64,000 nt of DNA from Falsarthrobacter nasiphocae (GTDB lineage Bacteria > Actinomycetota > Actinomycetes > Actinomycetales > Micrococcaceae), in the NCBI RefSeq assembly GCF_031456275.1, contig NZ_JAVDUI010000001.1:744001-808000 (forward strand), read 5' to 3'. Numbering within the stretch: position 1 is the first letter of the stretch; the number at the start of each line of letters is the position of its first letter. Of this stretch, positions 1 to 9,021 are shown piece by piece. The translations under genes and the position numbers were made by a program. Under the pieces are notes generated by a model. That model saw only the letters and a program-made list of their open reading frames with translations. It did not search any database and was not told the origin of the DNA.

Positions 1-1374
1 GTCCTCGGCGGCGCATCCACCGTGGGCGGCGTGGGCCTCGGATACCGCATGGGCCTGTCCGGGATGTGGCTCGTCGTCGCCATCGGCGTGGGCGTGCTCC
101 TGCTCAGCCTCTGCTTCTCCGGGATGATCTCCCGACTGCGGATCTACACCGTCTCCGACATGCTCGCGCTGCGATACGGCCCCCGTGCCACCCGCGCGTC
201 CGGGATCGTCATGCTGCTCTACACGGTGGCCCTCGCCGTGACGAGCACCGGCGCCTACGCGACGGTCCTCCACGTGCTCCTCGGGTGGGACCGGTGGCTG
301 TGCGTCCTCCTCGGGGGCGCGGTCGTGCTCGTCTACTCGGTGGTCGGCGGCATGTGGTCCATCACGCTCGCGGATCAGGCTCAGTTCTTCATCAAGACCA
401 TCGGCATCTTCTTCCTCATGCTGCCCATCGTCCTCAGCCAGGCCGGGGGCTTCGCGGGCGTCCGCGAGCGCCTGGGCGACGAGGCATTCCGCCTCGTGGG
501 CACGGCGGAGCATGGGGCCGACGCCGGGACGATCCTCACCTGGTTCCTCGTCTACACCCTCGGCCTCCTCATTGGACAGGACATCTGGCAGCGCGTCTTC
601 ACCGCGCGCTCGCCCCGCGTGGCCACGTTCGGCGGCGCCGCGGCCGGCGTCTACTGCATCCTCTACGGCGCAGCGGGCGCGCTCATCGGCATGGGCGCCA
701 AGGCGGTGCTCGGGGACGGCATCGTGGCCCGGGACGACGTCTACGCCGAGGTTGCCAATCGCCTCCTTCCTGCGGGACTCGGCGGCTTCGTCCTTGCCGC
801 TGGCATCGCCGCCATGATGTCGACGGCGTCTGGCGCGCTCATCGCGGCCGCCACGGTGGCGAAGAACGACGTTGTGCCGCTCGTGACGGGCCGGGCCTCC
901 CTCTCCGAGTCCACGGCTGAGGGCGGTTCGGCGGAGGCCCACGACGAGATCTCCGGGAACCGGGCGTGGGTCCTGGGCCTCGGCCTCCTCGTGACCGCGA
1001 TCTCCGCCCTCATGGCGCTGTCCTCGGGCGGCGGCGATGTCGTCGTGGCGTGCCTGACCGTGGCGTACGACCTGCTCGTCGGTGGCCTCCTCGTGGCGAT
1101 CGTCGGCGGCTTCGTGTGGAAGCGCGGCACGGGCGCGGGCGCCACCGCTGCAATGATCGGCGGCATGCTGGCGACGGTCGCGGCCATGGCGGCGTACGCG
1201 GTCAAGCTCGGCTCTGCGCTGGACGGGATCCTCGCGAACGAGCCCATCTACTGGGGCCTCGGCGTCTCGCTTGCCCTCTATGTGATTGTTTCTCTGCTCA
1301 CCCCCGTCACCGCGGAGCCGATCCGCGCGGAGTGGCGCGCCCGCCTCAGCCGGTCCCATTCAGCAACCCGGTAG
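1..1374 (+). CDS. Sodium:solute symporter family (SSS) permease, N-terminus cut by the window edge
   Basis: The reading frame is open from base 1, so the true start lies upstream. The visible 457 residues form about ten hydrophobic segments. Near the beginning is a G-G-A-S-T-V-G stretch of the kind found in the first helices of SSS transporters, followed by a conserved V-G-G-M-W-S-I loop and a Q-D-I-W-Q-R stretch. The family couples Na+ entry to uptake of small organic solutes at the cytoplasmic membrane. The substrate (sugar, amino acid, pantothenate, urea or organic acid) cannot be told from what is visible. The gene ends in a hydrophilic Arg-rich tail. The next gene is separated by an AT-rich gap and is unrelated. 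Confidence 0.85.
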   Translation, partial: VLGGASTVGGVGLGYRMGLSGMWLVVAIGVGVLLLSLCFSGMISRLRIYTVSDMLALRYGPRATRASGIVMLLYTVALAVTSTGAYATVLHVLLGWDRWLCVLLGGAVVLVYSVVGGMWSITLADQAQFFIKTIGIFFLMLPIVLSQAGGFAGVRERLGDEAFRLVGTAEHGADAGTILTWFLVYTLGLLIGQDIWQRVFTARSPRVATFGGAAAGVYCILYGAAGALIGMGAKAVLGDGIVARDDVYAEVANRLLPAGLGGFVLAAGIAAMMSTASGALIAAATVAKNDVVPLVTGRASLSESTAEGGSAEAHDEISGNRAWVLGLGLLVTAISALMALSSGGGDVVVACLTVAYDLLVGGLLVAIVGGFVWKRGTGAGATAAMIGGMLATVAAMAAYAVKLGSALDGILANEPIYWGLGVSLALYVIVSLLTPVTAEPIRAEWRARLSRSHSATR

Positions 1375-1586
1375 GCGCTGGGAGGGCCGATTCTCAATGT
1401 TTACATGAATATGCTGCGGTCCTTTCGAGGCGCAGTATATTTTAAATATTGGACGTTATTTTTAAGCGGCGCATTTTGGATTCTTATTTAGGTTGACGTT
1501 CTACTCACCTTCCGCCAGAGTTGTTAACGCTGCTCATATTGCTGAGCATGCATCTCTCTACACCCCAGCTTTTCGGAAGGACCGTG
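1375..1586. other. AT-rich intergenic region before an exported orphan protein
   Basis: This gap of about 210 bases is much richer in A and T than anything around it. It includes a run of almost only A/T near 1435-1465. It probably carries the promoter of the gene starting at 1587, but no single pair of promoter boxes stands out. No coding potential is visible. Confidence 0.5.
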
Positions 1587-2219
1587 ATGACCAACCAGAT
1601 CTCCCGTCGCGCCGTATCCCGCAACGCCGCGTGGGCCGTCCCCGCCATTGCCCTCGCCTCCGCCGCACCGTCCGCATCGGCCTCGCCGGCCCTCCCCGCG
1701 GGCTGCCACCTCACGGACGCCCAGCTCAACGCCGGTGTCTGCGGCACCGACTCCATCCAGGTGCTCGGCGCCCGCTCGTTCAGCACCACGGGCGGCGGCC
1801 TCATCAACGCCACGACGGCCAACAACTTCGGCCTCAAGTCCACCTGCAACTACAAGGGCTCGGTCTCGGTGTACTTCTACGACCCGTCCACCGGGCTCGG
1901 ATCCAAGGTCGCCCCTGCCACCATCCGCCTGGCCGACGGCACCACCTTCACCGGCCGCGCCACCCTCGGCGCCATCGGCAGCGGCATCGCCCAGACCGGC
2001 TTCGACATGAGCGTCTCGATCCAGTGGCAGGGGTCCAAGGGCTCGAACTCCCCCGCGTCGCGCTGGACGGGGGCGCTCGTGACCATCCCCTTCGACTGGT
2101 ACTACACGGCCCCTGACGGCTCGCTCCACAGCTGCCGCTACGCCCTCCAGTACACGATGGGCACGCCATACAGCGTGGGCGTGGCCGCAATGGTCAACCC
2201 GGTCGTCATCCCCGCCTAA
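1587..2219 (+). CDS. Tat-type exported protein of unknown function
   Basis: The 210-residue product begins with a Tat-like signal: S-R-R-A-V-S-R at residues 6-12, a hydrophobic A/V/I/L stretch, and a likely cleavage site near residue 33 in an A-S-A-S-P context. The mature part has four cysteines (in G-C-H, V-C-G, T-C-N and S-C-R contexts), which could form two disulfides. It is rich in Gly, Thr, Ser and aromatic residues, like a secreted beta-rich domain. I recognise no family. The ATG at 1587 is chosen because GGAAGG lies six bases upstream and because it places the twin Arg near the N-terminus. It stands alone, with a terminator hairpin right behind it. Confidence 0.75.
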   Translation: MTNQISRRAVSRNAAWAVPAIALASAAPSASASPALPAGCHLTDAQLNAGVCGTDSIQVLGARSFSTTGGGLINATTANNFGLKSTCNYKGSVSVYFYDPSTGLGSKVAPATIRLADGTTFTGRATLGAIGSGIAQTGFDMSVSIQWQGSKGSNSPASRWTGALVTIPFDWYYTAPDGSLHSCRYALQYTMGTPYSVGVAAMVNPVVIPA

Positions 2220-2241
2220 GCAATACCCCTTTCTCACAGCC

Positions 2242-2296
2242 GCCCGCCGCTGCCGGGGTCGCCGTCACGGCGAGCTCCGGCGGCGGCGGGCGTCTT
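2242..2296 (+). terminator. Rho-independent-type terminator after the exported orphan
   Basis: A 15-bp stem (2242-2256 with 2277-2291, one G-T pair) encloses a second small hairpin GCCGT-c-ACGGC and is followed by a short T-rich tail (GTCTTTG). Confidence 0.7.
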
Positions 2297-2500
2297 TGTC
2301 CACGGCGCAGAGAGGAACGGGACAGAGCCCTCCAGAATTGATCGCTCCACGTCGACATTGAAGCATTCTCGCGGCGCCATCCCGGACCATCCTTGGCATC
2401 GTTCGAGCATTCATGGCCCACATGGACACCGCCCCACCTCGCACCCCATTTAGGCGGGGGCAATAGGCGCCCGCCCGCCAGCAGGGAAGAATTGTCAACC

Positions 2501-3679
2501 ATGAGCGCCGAATCCCGCCCGCCTGCCGCAGACGACTCCCCCAGCCAGACCCAGCTGCAGGCCCCCGGCCCTGCCGCCCAGGGCCGGCCCGCCAGCCCCT
2601 CCCCCACCCCCGCCGAGATCCGCCGCTGGAACCGCTACCTCGCGGACGAGATCGCGGAGCGCGAGCTCTACCTCAAGCTCGCGGAGAAGAAGACCGGCGA
2701 GGAGAAGGCCATCCTCACTGAGCTGGCCTCCGCCGAGACCCGCCACGCCGAGCACTGGCGCCGGCTCCTCGGCCCCCATGCCAGGCCGGGCCGCCCCAGT
2801 CTCCGCCGCTGGGTCATGCGGGTCATGGCCATGATGTTCGGCTCGATCTTCGTCCTCGCCCTCGCCCAGCGCGCCGAGGGCGACTCGCCCTACGCCCGCG
2901 ACGCGGCCGCCACGCCCCAGATGGCGGCTGACGAGAAGATCCACGAAGAGGTCGTCCGGGGCCTGGCCACACGGGGCCGCGAGGCGCTCTCGGGCAACTT
3001 CCGCGCGGCCGTCTTCGGCATGAATGACGGCCTCGTCTCCAACCTGGCCCTCGTCCTTGGCATCGGCGCGACAGGCGTCGGCCCGGACATCCTCCTCTAC
3101 ACGGGCATCGCGGGGCTCCTTGCGGGCGCGCTGTCCATGGCCTCGGGCGAGTTCATCTCCGTCCGCAGCCAGATGGAGCTCCTCGGCGCCTCGAAGCCCA
3201 CGCAGGCCACCCTCACGGCCGCCCCGGACCTCGACTTCGACGCCAACGAGCTCGAGCTCGTCTACCGCGCCCGGGGCATGGACCGGGAGGCTGCACGCCA
3301 TCGTGCCATGGAGCGCCTCGGCTACGTGGACTGCGACTGCGACCGCTCCTTCTCCTACCGGCCTGAGGAGAACCCGGAGCAGGAGGTGCAGGAGCTCAAG
3401 AACTCCGCCTGGGGCGCGGCCATCTCGAGCTTCCTCTGCTTCGCGGCCGGCGCCCTCGTGCCGATCATCCCGTTCCTGTTCGGCGCCTCCGGCATGACGG
3501 GCATCCTCGCCTCGGCTGGGCTCGTCGCGGCGTCCCTCTTCCTCACGGGCGGCATCACGGGCCTGCTCTCCGGCACGGCTCCGCTCAAGCCGAGCCTCCG
3601 CCAGATGCTCATCGGTCTCGCAGCGGCGGCGGTCACCTATGCGATCGGCCTGCTGATCGGCGGCGGCGCGGTCGTCTGA
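2501..3679 (+). CDS. Ferritin-like (rubrerythrin-type) domain fused to a VIT1/CCC1 metal-ion transporter
   Basis: The 392-residue product has three parts. A Pro/Ala-rich tail of about 35 residues comes first. Residues roughly 38-95 form a ferritin-like helical region with an A-E-T-R-H-A-E-H stretch that could be a metal-binding ExxH motif. The VIT1/CCC1 membrane domain follows, with F-G-M-N-D-G-L-V-S-N and S-G-E-F-I-S-V-R-S motifs and three C-terminal membrane helices. VIT1/CCC1 proteins export Fe2+ or Mn2+ from the cytoplasm, and the ferritin-like part is thought to bind the ion. The ATG at 2501 is chosen over one 36 codons upstream because AGGGAAG precedes it and homologues of this type start close to the ferritin-like part. 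It is monocistronic and convergent with the LOG gene. Confidence 0.88.
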   Translation: MSAESRPPAADDSPSQTQLQAPGPAAQGRPASPSPTPAEIRRWNRYLADEIAERELYLKLAEKKTGEEKAILTELASAETRHAEHWRRLLGPHARPGRPSLRRWVMRVMAMMFGSIFVLALAQRAEGDSPYARDAAATPQMAADEKIHEEVVRGLATRGREALSGNFRAAVFGMNDGLVSNLALVLGIGATGVGPDILLYTGIAGLLAGALSMASGEFISVRSQMELLGASKPTQATLTAAPDLDFDANELELVYRARGMDREAARHRAMERLGYVDCDCDRSFSYRPEENPEQEVQELKNSAWGAAISSFLCFAAGALVPIIPFLFGASGMTGILASAGLVAASLFLTGGITGLLSGTAPLKPSLRQMLIGLAAAAVTYAIGLLIGGGAVV

Positions 3680-3714
3680 CTGGGGACGACGACGGCGGCT
3701 GGCGCCGGGGCGAG

Positions 3715-4935
3715 CTAAGCCGTCCCGGCCCGTCCCCGCCCGAGGATCTCCACGGCCTCCTCGACGGTGTCCACGAGGAAGAGGGCCTCCGCCATGTCGC
3801 GGCCCGCGGCCAGCGCCGTCAAGAGGGGCCACACGGGCAGGGTGCGGGTCCAGTACTCCCGGCCCACAAGGACCATGGGGTTGGGACCGGTGCCTGCGGC
3901 GGCGTAGTAGTTCTCGCACGCGTCCTGGAAGACTTCCTGCACGGTGCCGGCGGCGCCCGGGAGGAACACGATCCCGGCGTCGCACAGCTCAAGGAGGACG
4001 GCCTCCCGCTGCGCGTTGGCGAAGTACTTGACGATGTCCGTGGCGAAGACGTTCGGCGGCTCGTGCCCGTAGAACCACGTCGGGATGCCGAGGCTCCGGC
4101 CGCCGGGGAGGTCTCCGGCTCGGCGTCGCGCGTCAAACCCTGCGCGGGCCCACTGGCTCACGCTCGGGCGGAAGGACGGGACGTCCGCGAGCGCCGCGCA
4201 GGCCTCCCCGAGGTCCTGCTCGCCGAACGGGGACATGTACGCCCCGAGATTGGCCGCCTCCATGGCCCCGGGGCCGCCGCCCGTGGCTACCGTGAGGCCC
4301 GCCCGCGCCAGGAGGTAGCCCAGACGGGCGGCCTCGGCGTACTCGTCCGAGCCGCGCACGGCCGCGTGACCGCCCATGACCCCCGCGAATCCGCCGGCCG
4401 AGGTGAGCTCGATGAGCGATTGGCCCATGGCATGGTCGTGGATCGCCATAGAGAGCGAGGCTCCCTGTGCGTCCGGGTCCCCCGCCTCCGCCCGGTACCA
4501 GTGGTAGATGCGCGCGTCCGGCGTCTGCTCGTAGACCCCACCGGCGTCCAGCCCCGCATAGAGCTCCTCCGGCGAGTACGGCGTAGACCGGTACGGGTCG
4601 AAGGGCATGGCCTCGAGCGCCGGAAAGACGAGGGCCCCACGCCGACGGGCAACGTCGTCGTACCCCTCCGGGAGGGCCGTTCCCAGGAAGAGGCAGCCGC
4701 GAAGATCCAGGAGGCCCAGCTCAGCGCGGCGCCCCGTCAGGTCGATCTCGCCGACGTGCCAGCCGTGCGCGCGTGCGACGCACGCGCAGAGGCGGTCGAA
4801 GTGCTCGAGCGTGTCCACGTGGAGCGCCCGGTGGCTGCGGTGCTGAGGAGGCGCCCCCGCCGAGGCGTGCTGCGGGGCCGTTCCCGCCGAGGCGTGCTGC
4901 GGGGCCGTTCCCGGCTGAGCGTGCTGCGCGGACAT
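3715..4935 (-). CDS. LOG family protein (putative phosphoribohydrolase)
   Basis: The 406-residue protein carries the two LOG-family signatures: G-G-G-P-G-A-M-E-A at 219-227 and P-G-A-A-G-T-V-Q-E at 326-334. These form the nucleotide-binding site of cytokinin-riboside monophosphate phosphoribohydrolase-like enzymes and related nucleotide-binding proteins. The second motif has P-G-A-A-G instead of the usual P-G-G-x-G. The protein is longer than ordinary LOG enzymes (about 180-200 residues) because of an N-terminal domain of some 180 residues. Residues 10-31 are a low-complexity tandem repeat (T-A-P-Q-H-A-S-A-G). The start is four bases after the stop of the MarR gene, so the two are probably translated together. 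The true substrate is unknown. Confidence 0.85.
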   Translation of the reverse strand: MSAQHAQPGTAPQHASAGTAPQHASAGAPPQHRSHRALHVDTLEHFDRLCACVARAHGWHVGEIDLTGRRAELGLLDLRGCLFLGTALPEGYDDVARRRGALVFPALEAMPFDPYRSTPYSPEELYAGLDAGGVYEQTPDARIYHWYRAEAGDPDAQGASLSMAIHDHAMGQSLIELTSAGGFAGVMGGHAAVRGSDEYAEAARLGYLLARAGLTVATGGGPGAMEAANLGAYMSPFGEQDLGEACAALADVPSFRPSVSQWARAGFDARRRAGDLPGGRSLGIPTWFYGHEPPNVFATDIVKYFANAQREAVLLELCDAGIVFLPGAAGTVQEVFQDACENYYAAAGTGPNPMVLVGREYWTRTLPVWPLLTALAAGRDMAEALFLVDTVEEAVEILGRGRAGTA

Positions 4936-4939
4936 CGCG

Positions 4940-5401
4940 TCAGAACTCGATGGGCCGCTCGAGGAGCTCGCGGTCCACGAGCTCCAGCGCCTCGCCGATC
5001 CGGGCGCGGTCGGCCGCGTCGATGGAGATGAGGTAGCGGGAGAGCGCCGAGAGCTTGCGGGAGAGCTCGCGCTGGTAGGCCTCCTCGCCTGCGGCCGTCA
5101 GGGAGATGAAGGCGGAGCGGCGGTCCTCGGTGGAGGGAATCTTCTCCACCCAGCCGCGCTCGAGCATGGCCTTGACGTGCCCCGTGATGGTGGGCGAGCG
5201 GAACCCGAAGATCTGCGCGAGACCGACAGTGGACTGCGGGCCGTCGAGGAGCACCTCGGCCAGCTGCATGTGGGATGCGGTCATTTCGCTGGGCGTGTGG
5301 AGCTTGCGCACAAGGAAATCACCGTGGGCCAGGACACGGTGTAGGACAAATGCGATGTCTTCGGGGTTGTCAATATGCGTCTGGGCTGTCTCGTCAGCCA
5401 T
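4940..5401 (-). CDS. MarR family transcriptional regulator
   Basis: The product is 153 residues, the usual MarR length. A winged helix-turn-helix spans about residues 45-110, with D-R-R-S in the wing (T-E-D-R-R-S-A-F). Flanking helices at both ends would make the dimer interface. MarR proteins usually repress divergent or downstream genes until a small phenolic or oxidant ligand binds. A strong GGAGGAG precedes the ATG. It heads a two-gene operon with the LOG protein and is divergent from the SNF2 helicase gene, so either could be its target. No clear palindromic operator is obvious in the 194-base gap. Confidence 0.9.
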   Translation of the reverse strand: MADETAQTHIDNPEDIAFVLHRVLAHGDFLVRKLHTPSEMTASHMQLAEVLLDGPQSTVGLAQIFGFRSPTITGHVKAMLERGWVEKIPSTEDRRSAFISLTAAGEEAYQRELSRKLSALSRYLISIDAADRARIGEALELVDRELLERPIEF

Positions 5402-5595
5402 GGGAATCTCCTCCAGATTGCGGGACTTCAGAGACGACGCAGTCCGTGGACCGTCGGCGCTTCACCGGCCATTAGATACTACGGGACAATACTGGACCTT
5501 CCCACTCCCGTGGAGGCCGCGGCAGGCCGGCGGGGCTGCGCTGGGGAGTCCCGCTCGGCGTCGTGTTGTCGCCGAATTCGTGAAACTATAGACGA

Positions 5596-8500
5596 ATGAC
5601 CGCTCGCCTCCCCCTTGTCGATGCCCGCGAGATTCTCAGTGCCCTAGGCGGCGTCGCCTTCACCCGCGGGCGCGCACTCGCCAACGACGAGCACATCCCC
5701 GCCATCGAGTTCGATCCGGACACCGCGACTGTGCGCGCCGAGGTCCACGACGACGATGGGGCGCACAGTCTCACCATCACGCTCTCCGCCGAAGGCAGCC
5801 GAGGGGCCGGCGACTGGACCATTGAGGACTTCGGCGAGGACGAGTCTCCCGAGGCCAAAATTCGGGCCGCCGCAGCCCTCATCCGCTCAAATGCGCTGCA
5901 CAAAGAATTCGAGGAGACCGAGGCCCCCAGCAAATCCTCCGCGTTCGCCCACCTCGCGCCCTCCTGGCGCACGGAGCTCACCCACCTCGTCACGGGCGGG
6001 CGCTCCGGCGAGTCCCGTGTGGAGCCGGACACGCGCCTGGCCCTCCAGTTCGAGGTCCATGACGCGAACATCTCGAGCACGCGCCGCCTGAGCACGCAGC
6101 CAGAGCAGCGCAGCGCCAACTCCCGGCCGCGGCTCGGCATCCGGCCCGTCATCATGAAGGACAACGGGCGCGTCACCCGCGGGAGCCTCCGCTGGAACTC
6201 GATCAGCTTCAAGACCTACGGCCACCACTTCGAGCCGCGCCAGCACCGGTGGTTCGCCCAGCTCGTGCCCCTGTACCGCGCCAACGGCCAGCTCCACTTC
6301 GGCGAGGACAACGAGTGGATCTACCTCGACGACTTCACCTCTCCCCTCATCTGGCCGCTCCTCGAGGAGGCCGCGAAGCTCGGCATCGCCTTCGTCGGCA
6401 CCCGCAAGAACGCGCACATCACGCTCGGCTCCCACGGATGGGTCGAGCTGGACGCGTCGCTCGACGACGAGGCGCTGGCTCTGCGGCCCACCGCGGAGAT
6501 CGACGGCCGCCGCTGGCCAGCAGCGACGTCCGGGGTGGTCTTCCGCCACGGCGTCTACACGATCGACGGCGAGCACATCCTCCTCGCCCCCTCCCCCCGG
6601 CCCATCACGGACGCTGCCGCGCGTGCCCTGACAGACGGTCGCACCTACCGAGTGCCCGCCGAGGACGTCTCGAACTTCGTCCGGGAGGACTTCCCTCGGC
6701 TCGGGCGGGTCGTCCCCATCGTCTCCACGGACGAGTCGTTCGACGTCCCCGACCTGGCCCCGCCGCGCCTCGAGGTGCACGTCGCGTACTCGGCCAAGCG
6801 CAGCGCAGAGATCGACTTCCGCTTCGTCTACGGCGAGGGAGACGGCGCCCAGTCCTTCGCCGCGGACTCGGACCCCGCCCCGGACGACGACTCCTCCCGG
6901 GACCGGATCGCCGAGCAGGAGATCTCCCAGGAGGCGCTGCGGGCCTACCCCCTCGGGGACCTCGGGCCGGCCGTGTTCAAGGGGCTCGCGCTCATGGACC
7001 TCGTCAGGGTCGCTCTCCCGCGGCTTCGCGCCGTGCCGGACGTCGTCGTGCTCACTGAAGGGCCGGAGCCCGCGTTCCACGAGCTCGTCGAGGACCCGCG
7101 CCTCATGCTCACAACCGTCGAGTCCTCGGACCGCGACTGGTTCAACCTGGGGCTGCTCATTCGGGTGGGCGAGCACAGCATCCCGCTCGCGGACATCCTC
7201 CGCGCGCTGACGAACGGGCAGTCCCGCATGCTCCTGCCCAATGGCTCGGGCACCTACATTTCGCTGGAGCAGCCGCTGTTCTCGAAGCTGCGCGAACTCG
7301 TCGACGAGGCCTCCCACCTCACCGACAAAGAGGGCACCATCTCCATCACGAAGTACCAGGTGGACTTCTGGGACGAGCTCTGCCAGCTCGCGGCCGAGTC
7401 CATCGAGTCCACGGCGTGGAAGAACGCGGTTGCGGGCCTGCTCACCCTCGACAAGGCTGACCCCGCGCCCGTCCCCGAGGGGCTCAACGCCACCCTCCGC
7501 AACTACCAGGTGGAGGGCTACAGCTGGCTGGACTTCATCCGCTCCCACAGCCTGGGCGGCATTCTCGCCGATGACATGGGCCTCGGCAAGACCCTCCAGT
7601 CCCTCGCCATGATCGTCGCGGCCCGCAATGCGGTCTTCGGGGTCGACGGCGGTGCTGGCGCGGAGGACTCCCAGGCCGCACGGGATCCCCGATCGGCGCG
7701 ACCGTTCCTCGTCGTCGCCCCCACATCCGTCGGGCCCAACTGGCAGGCGGAAGCGGCACGCTTTGCCCCGGGCCTGCGCGTCATCCACGTGCGGGACACC
7801 GAGAAGAAGGCCGGCACGCGCCTCGCGGACACCATTGAGGGCGCGGACATCGTCATCACGTCCTACACGCTCCTTCGCCTGGACGCGGAGGCCTACTCCG
7901 CCCTGCCCTGGGCCGGCCTCCTCCTTGATGAGGCGCAGTTCGTCAAGAACCGCAAGACCAAGGCCCACCAGGCTGCGGCTGAACTCGACGCGCCGTTCAA
8001 ACTGGCCATCACGGGCACCCCCATGGAGAACAACCTCCTGGACCTCTACTCGATCTTCTCGATCGTCTCCCCCGGCCTCTTCTCCTCCGCCACCCGCTTC
8101 ACGGACCAGTACGCCCGGCCCATCGAGCGCGGTGACAGCCCCGAGGTCCTCCGGCGGCTCCGCAAGCGCATCCGGCCCTTCATGCTCCGACGCACCAAGG
8201 ACGCCGTGGTGACGGACCTGCCGCCCAAGCAGGAGCAGGTCCTCGGCGTGGACCTGTCCGCGAAGCACCGCAAGGTCTACGACACGCACCTGCAGCGGGA
8301 GCGTCAGAAGGTCCTCCAGCTCGTCACCGACATGGACAAGAACCGGTTCACCGTCTTCCAGTCCCTCACGCTCCTGCGGCAGATGTCCCTCGACCCCGCC
8401 CTCGTGTCCGAGGAGTACGAGGAGGTGGGCTCCGCCAAGCTCGACGTCCTCCTCGAGCAGCTCGAGGACGTCATCGCGGAGGGCCACAAGGCGCTCGTCT

Positions 8501-8937
8501 TCAGCCAGTTCACGTCCTTCCTCAAGCGGGCTGCGGCTCGCCTGGAGGCGGCCGGCATTCCCTACGCCTATCTCGACGGCGCCACGCGGGACCGGGCCGC
8601 CGCCGTCAACGAGTTCAAGGATGGAAAGGCCCCGGTCTTCCTCATCTCGCTCAAGGCCGGCGGCTTCGGCCTCAACCTGACCGAGGCCGACTACTGCTAC
8701 CTCCTCGACCCCTGGTGGAACCCCGCCGCGGAGGCGCAGGCCGTGGACCGGACACACCGCATCGGGCAGACGCGCAACGTCATGGTGTACCGCCTCGTCG
8801 CACGCGACACCATCGAGGAGAAGGTCGTTGCGCTTCAGGAGGCCAAGCGCAAGCTGGTGTCTGCCGTCATGAGCGAGGGCGAGGACGCCTTCGGGTCCAA
8901 GCTCACCGCCGAAGACATCCGGGAGCTCATCAGCTAG
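5596..8937 (+). CDS. SNF2 family DEAD/DEAH-box helicase
   Basis: The 1113-residue protein has the full set of SNF2 ATPase motifs. Motif I is D-D-M-G-L-G-K-T near residue 660, motif II is D-E-A-Q near 778, then comes I-T-G-T-P-M-E-N, and motif VI is H-R-I-G-Q near 1055. Residues about 100-600 match the bacterial SNF2-associated region in position. Actinobacterial relatives start with a SWIM zinc finger. Here the corresponding N-terminal 110 residues hold no cysteine at all, so the zinc site appears lost. The role is probably DNA translocation or remodelling in repair or transcription, but no specific function is established. No Shine-Dalgarno sequence precedes the ATG, and A-A-C-T-A-T six bases upstream could be a -10 box for a leaderless message. 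Confidence 0.92.
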   Translation: MTARLPLVDAREILSALGGVAFTRGRALANDEHIPAIEFDPDTATVRAEVHDDDGAHSLTITLSAEGSRGAGDWTIEDFGEDESPEAKIRAAAALIRSNALHKEFEETEAPSKSSAFAHLAPSWRTELTHLVTGGRSGESRVEPDTRLALQFEVHDANISSTRRLSTQPEQRSANSRPRLGIRPVIMKDNGRVTRGSLRWNSISFKTYGHHFEPRQHRWFAQLVPLYRANGQLHFGEDNEWIYLDDFTSPLIWPLLEEAAKLGIAFVGTRKNAHITLGSHGWVELDASLDDEALALRPTAEIDGRRWPAATSGVVFRHGVYTIDGEHILLAPSPRPITDAAARALTDGRTYRVPAEDVSNFVREDFPRLGRVVPIVSTDESFDVPDLAPPRLEVHVAYSAKRSAEIDFRFVYGEGDGAQSFAADSDPAPDDDSSRDRIAEQEISQEALRAYPLGDLGPAVFKGLALMDLVRVALPRLRAVPDVVVLTEGPEPAFHELVEDPRLMLTTVESSDRDWFNLGLLIRVGEHSIPLADILRALTNGQSRMLLPNGSGTYISLEQPLFSKLRELVDEASHLTDKEGTISITKYQVDFWDELCQLAAESIESTAWKNAVAGLLTLDKADPAPVPEGLNATLRNYQVEGYSWLDFIRSHSLGGILADDMGLGKTLQSLAMIVAARNAVFGVDGGAGAEDSQAARDPRSARPFLVVAPTSVGPNWQAEAARFAPGLRVIHVRDTEKKAGTRLADTIEGADIVITSYTLLRLDAEAYSALPWAGLLLDEAQFVKNRKTKAHQAAAELDAPFKLAITGTPMENNLLDLYSIFSIVSPGLFSSATRFTDQYARPIERGDSPEVLRRLRKRIRPFMLRRTKDAVVTDLPPKQEQVLGVDLSAKHRKVYDTHLQRERQKVLQLVTDMDKNRFTVFQSLTLLRQMSLDPALVSEEYEEVGSAKLDVLLEQLEDVIAEGHKALVFSQFTSFLKRAAARLEAAGIPYAYLDGATRDRAAAVNEFKDGKAPVFLISLKAGGFGLNLTEADYCYLLDPWWNPAAEAQAVDRTHRIGQTRNVMVYRLVARDTIEEKVVALQEAKRKLVSAVMSEGEDAFGSKLTAEDIRELIS

Positions 8938-8973
8938 GGTGCCGGGCCGGTTCCCCGGCTGGCTGCCGCCCCT

Positions 8974-9018
8974 CCCGCTGCCGTCCCTCCCGCTGCCGTC
9001 CCTCTCGTTGCCGTCCCT
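8974..9018. repeat. 15-bp tandem repeat, three copies
   Basis: Copies at 8974-8988 and 8989-9003 are identical (CCCGCTGCCGTCCCT) and 9004-9018 differs at two bases. A degenerate fourth copy runs into the left arm of the adjacent palindrome. Confidence 0.85.
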
Positions 9019-9021
9019 GTC

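Noticed and set aside
5596-8937. SNF2 helicase as a DISARM or similar defence component
   Set aside because: There is no methyltransferase, DUF1998 or phospholipase gene beside it; neighbours are MarR-LOG and sucCD.
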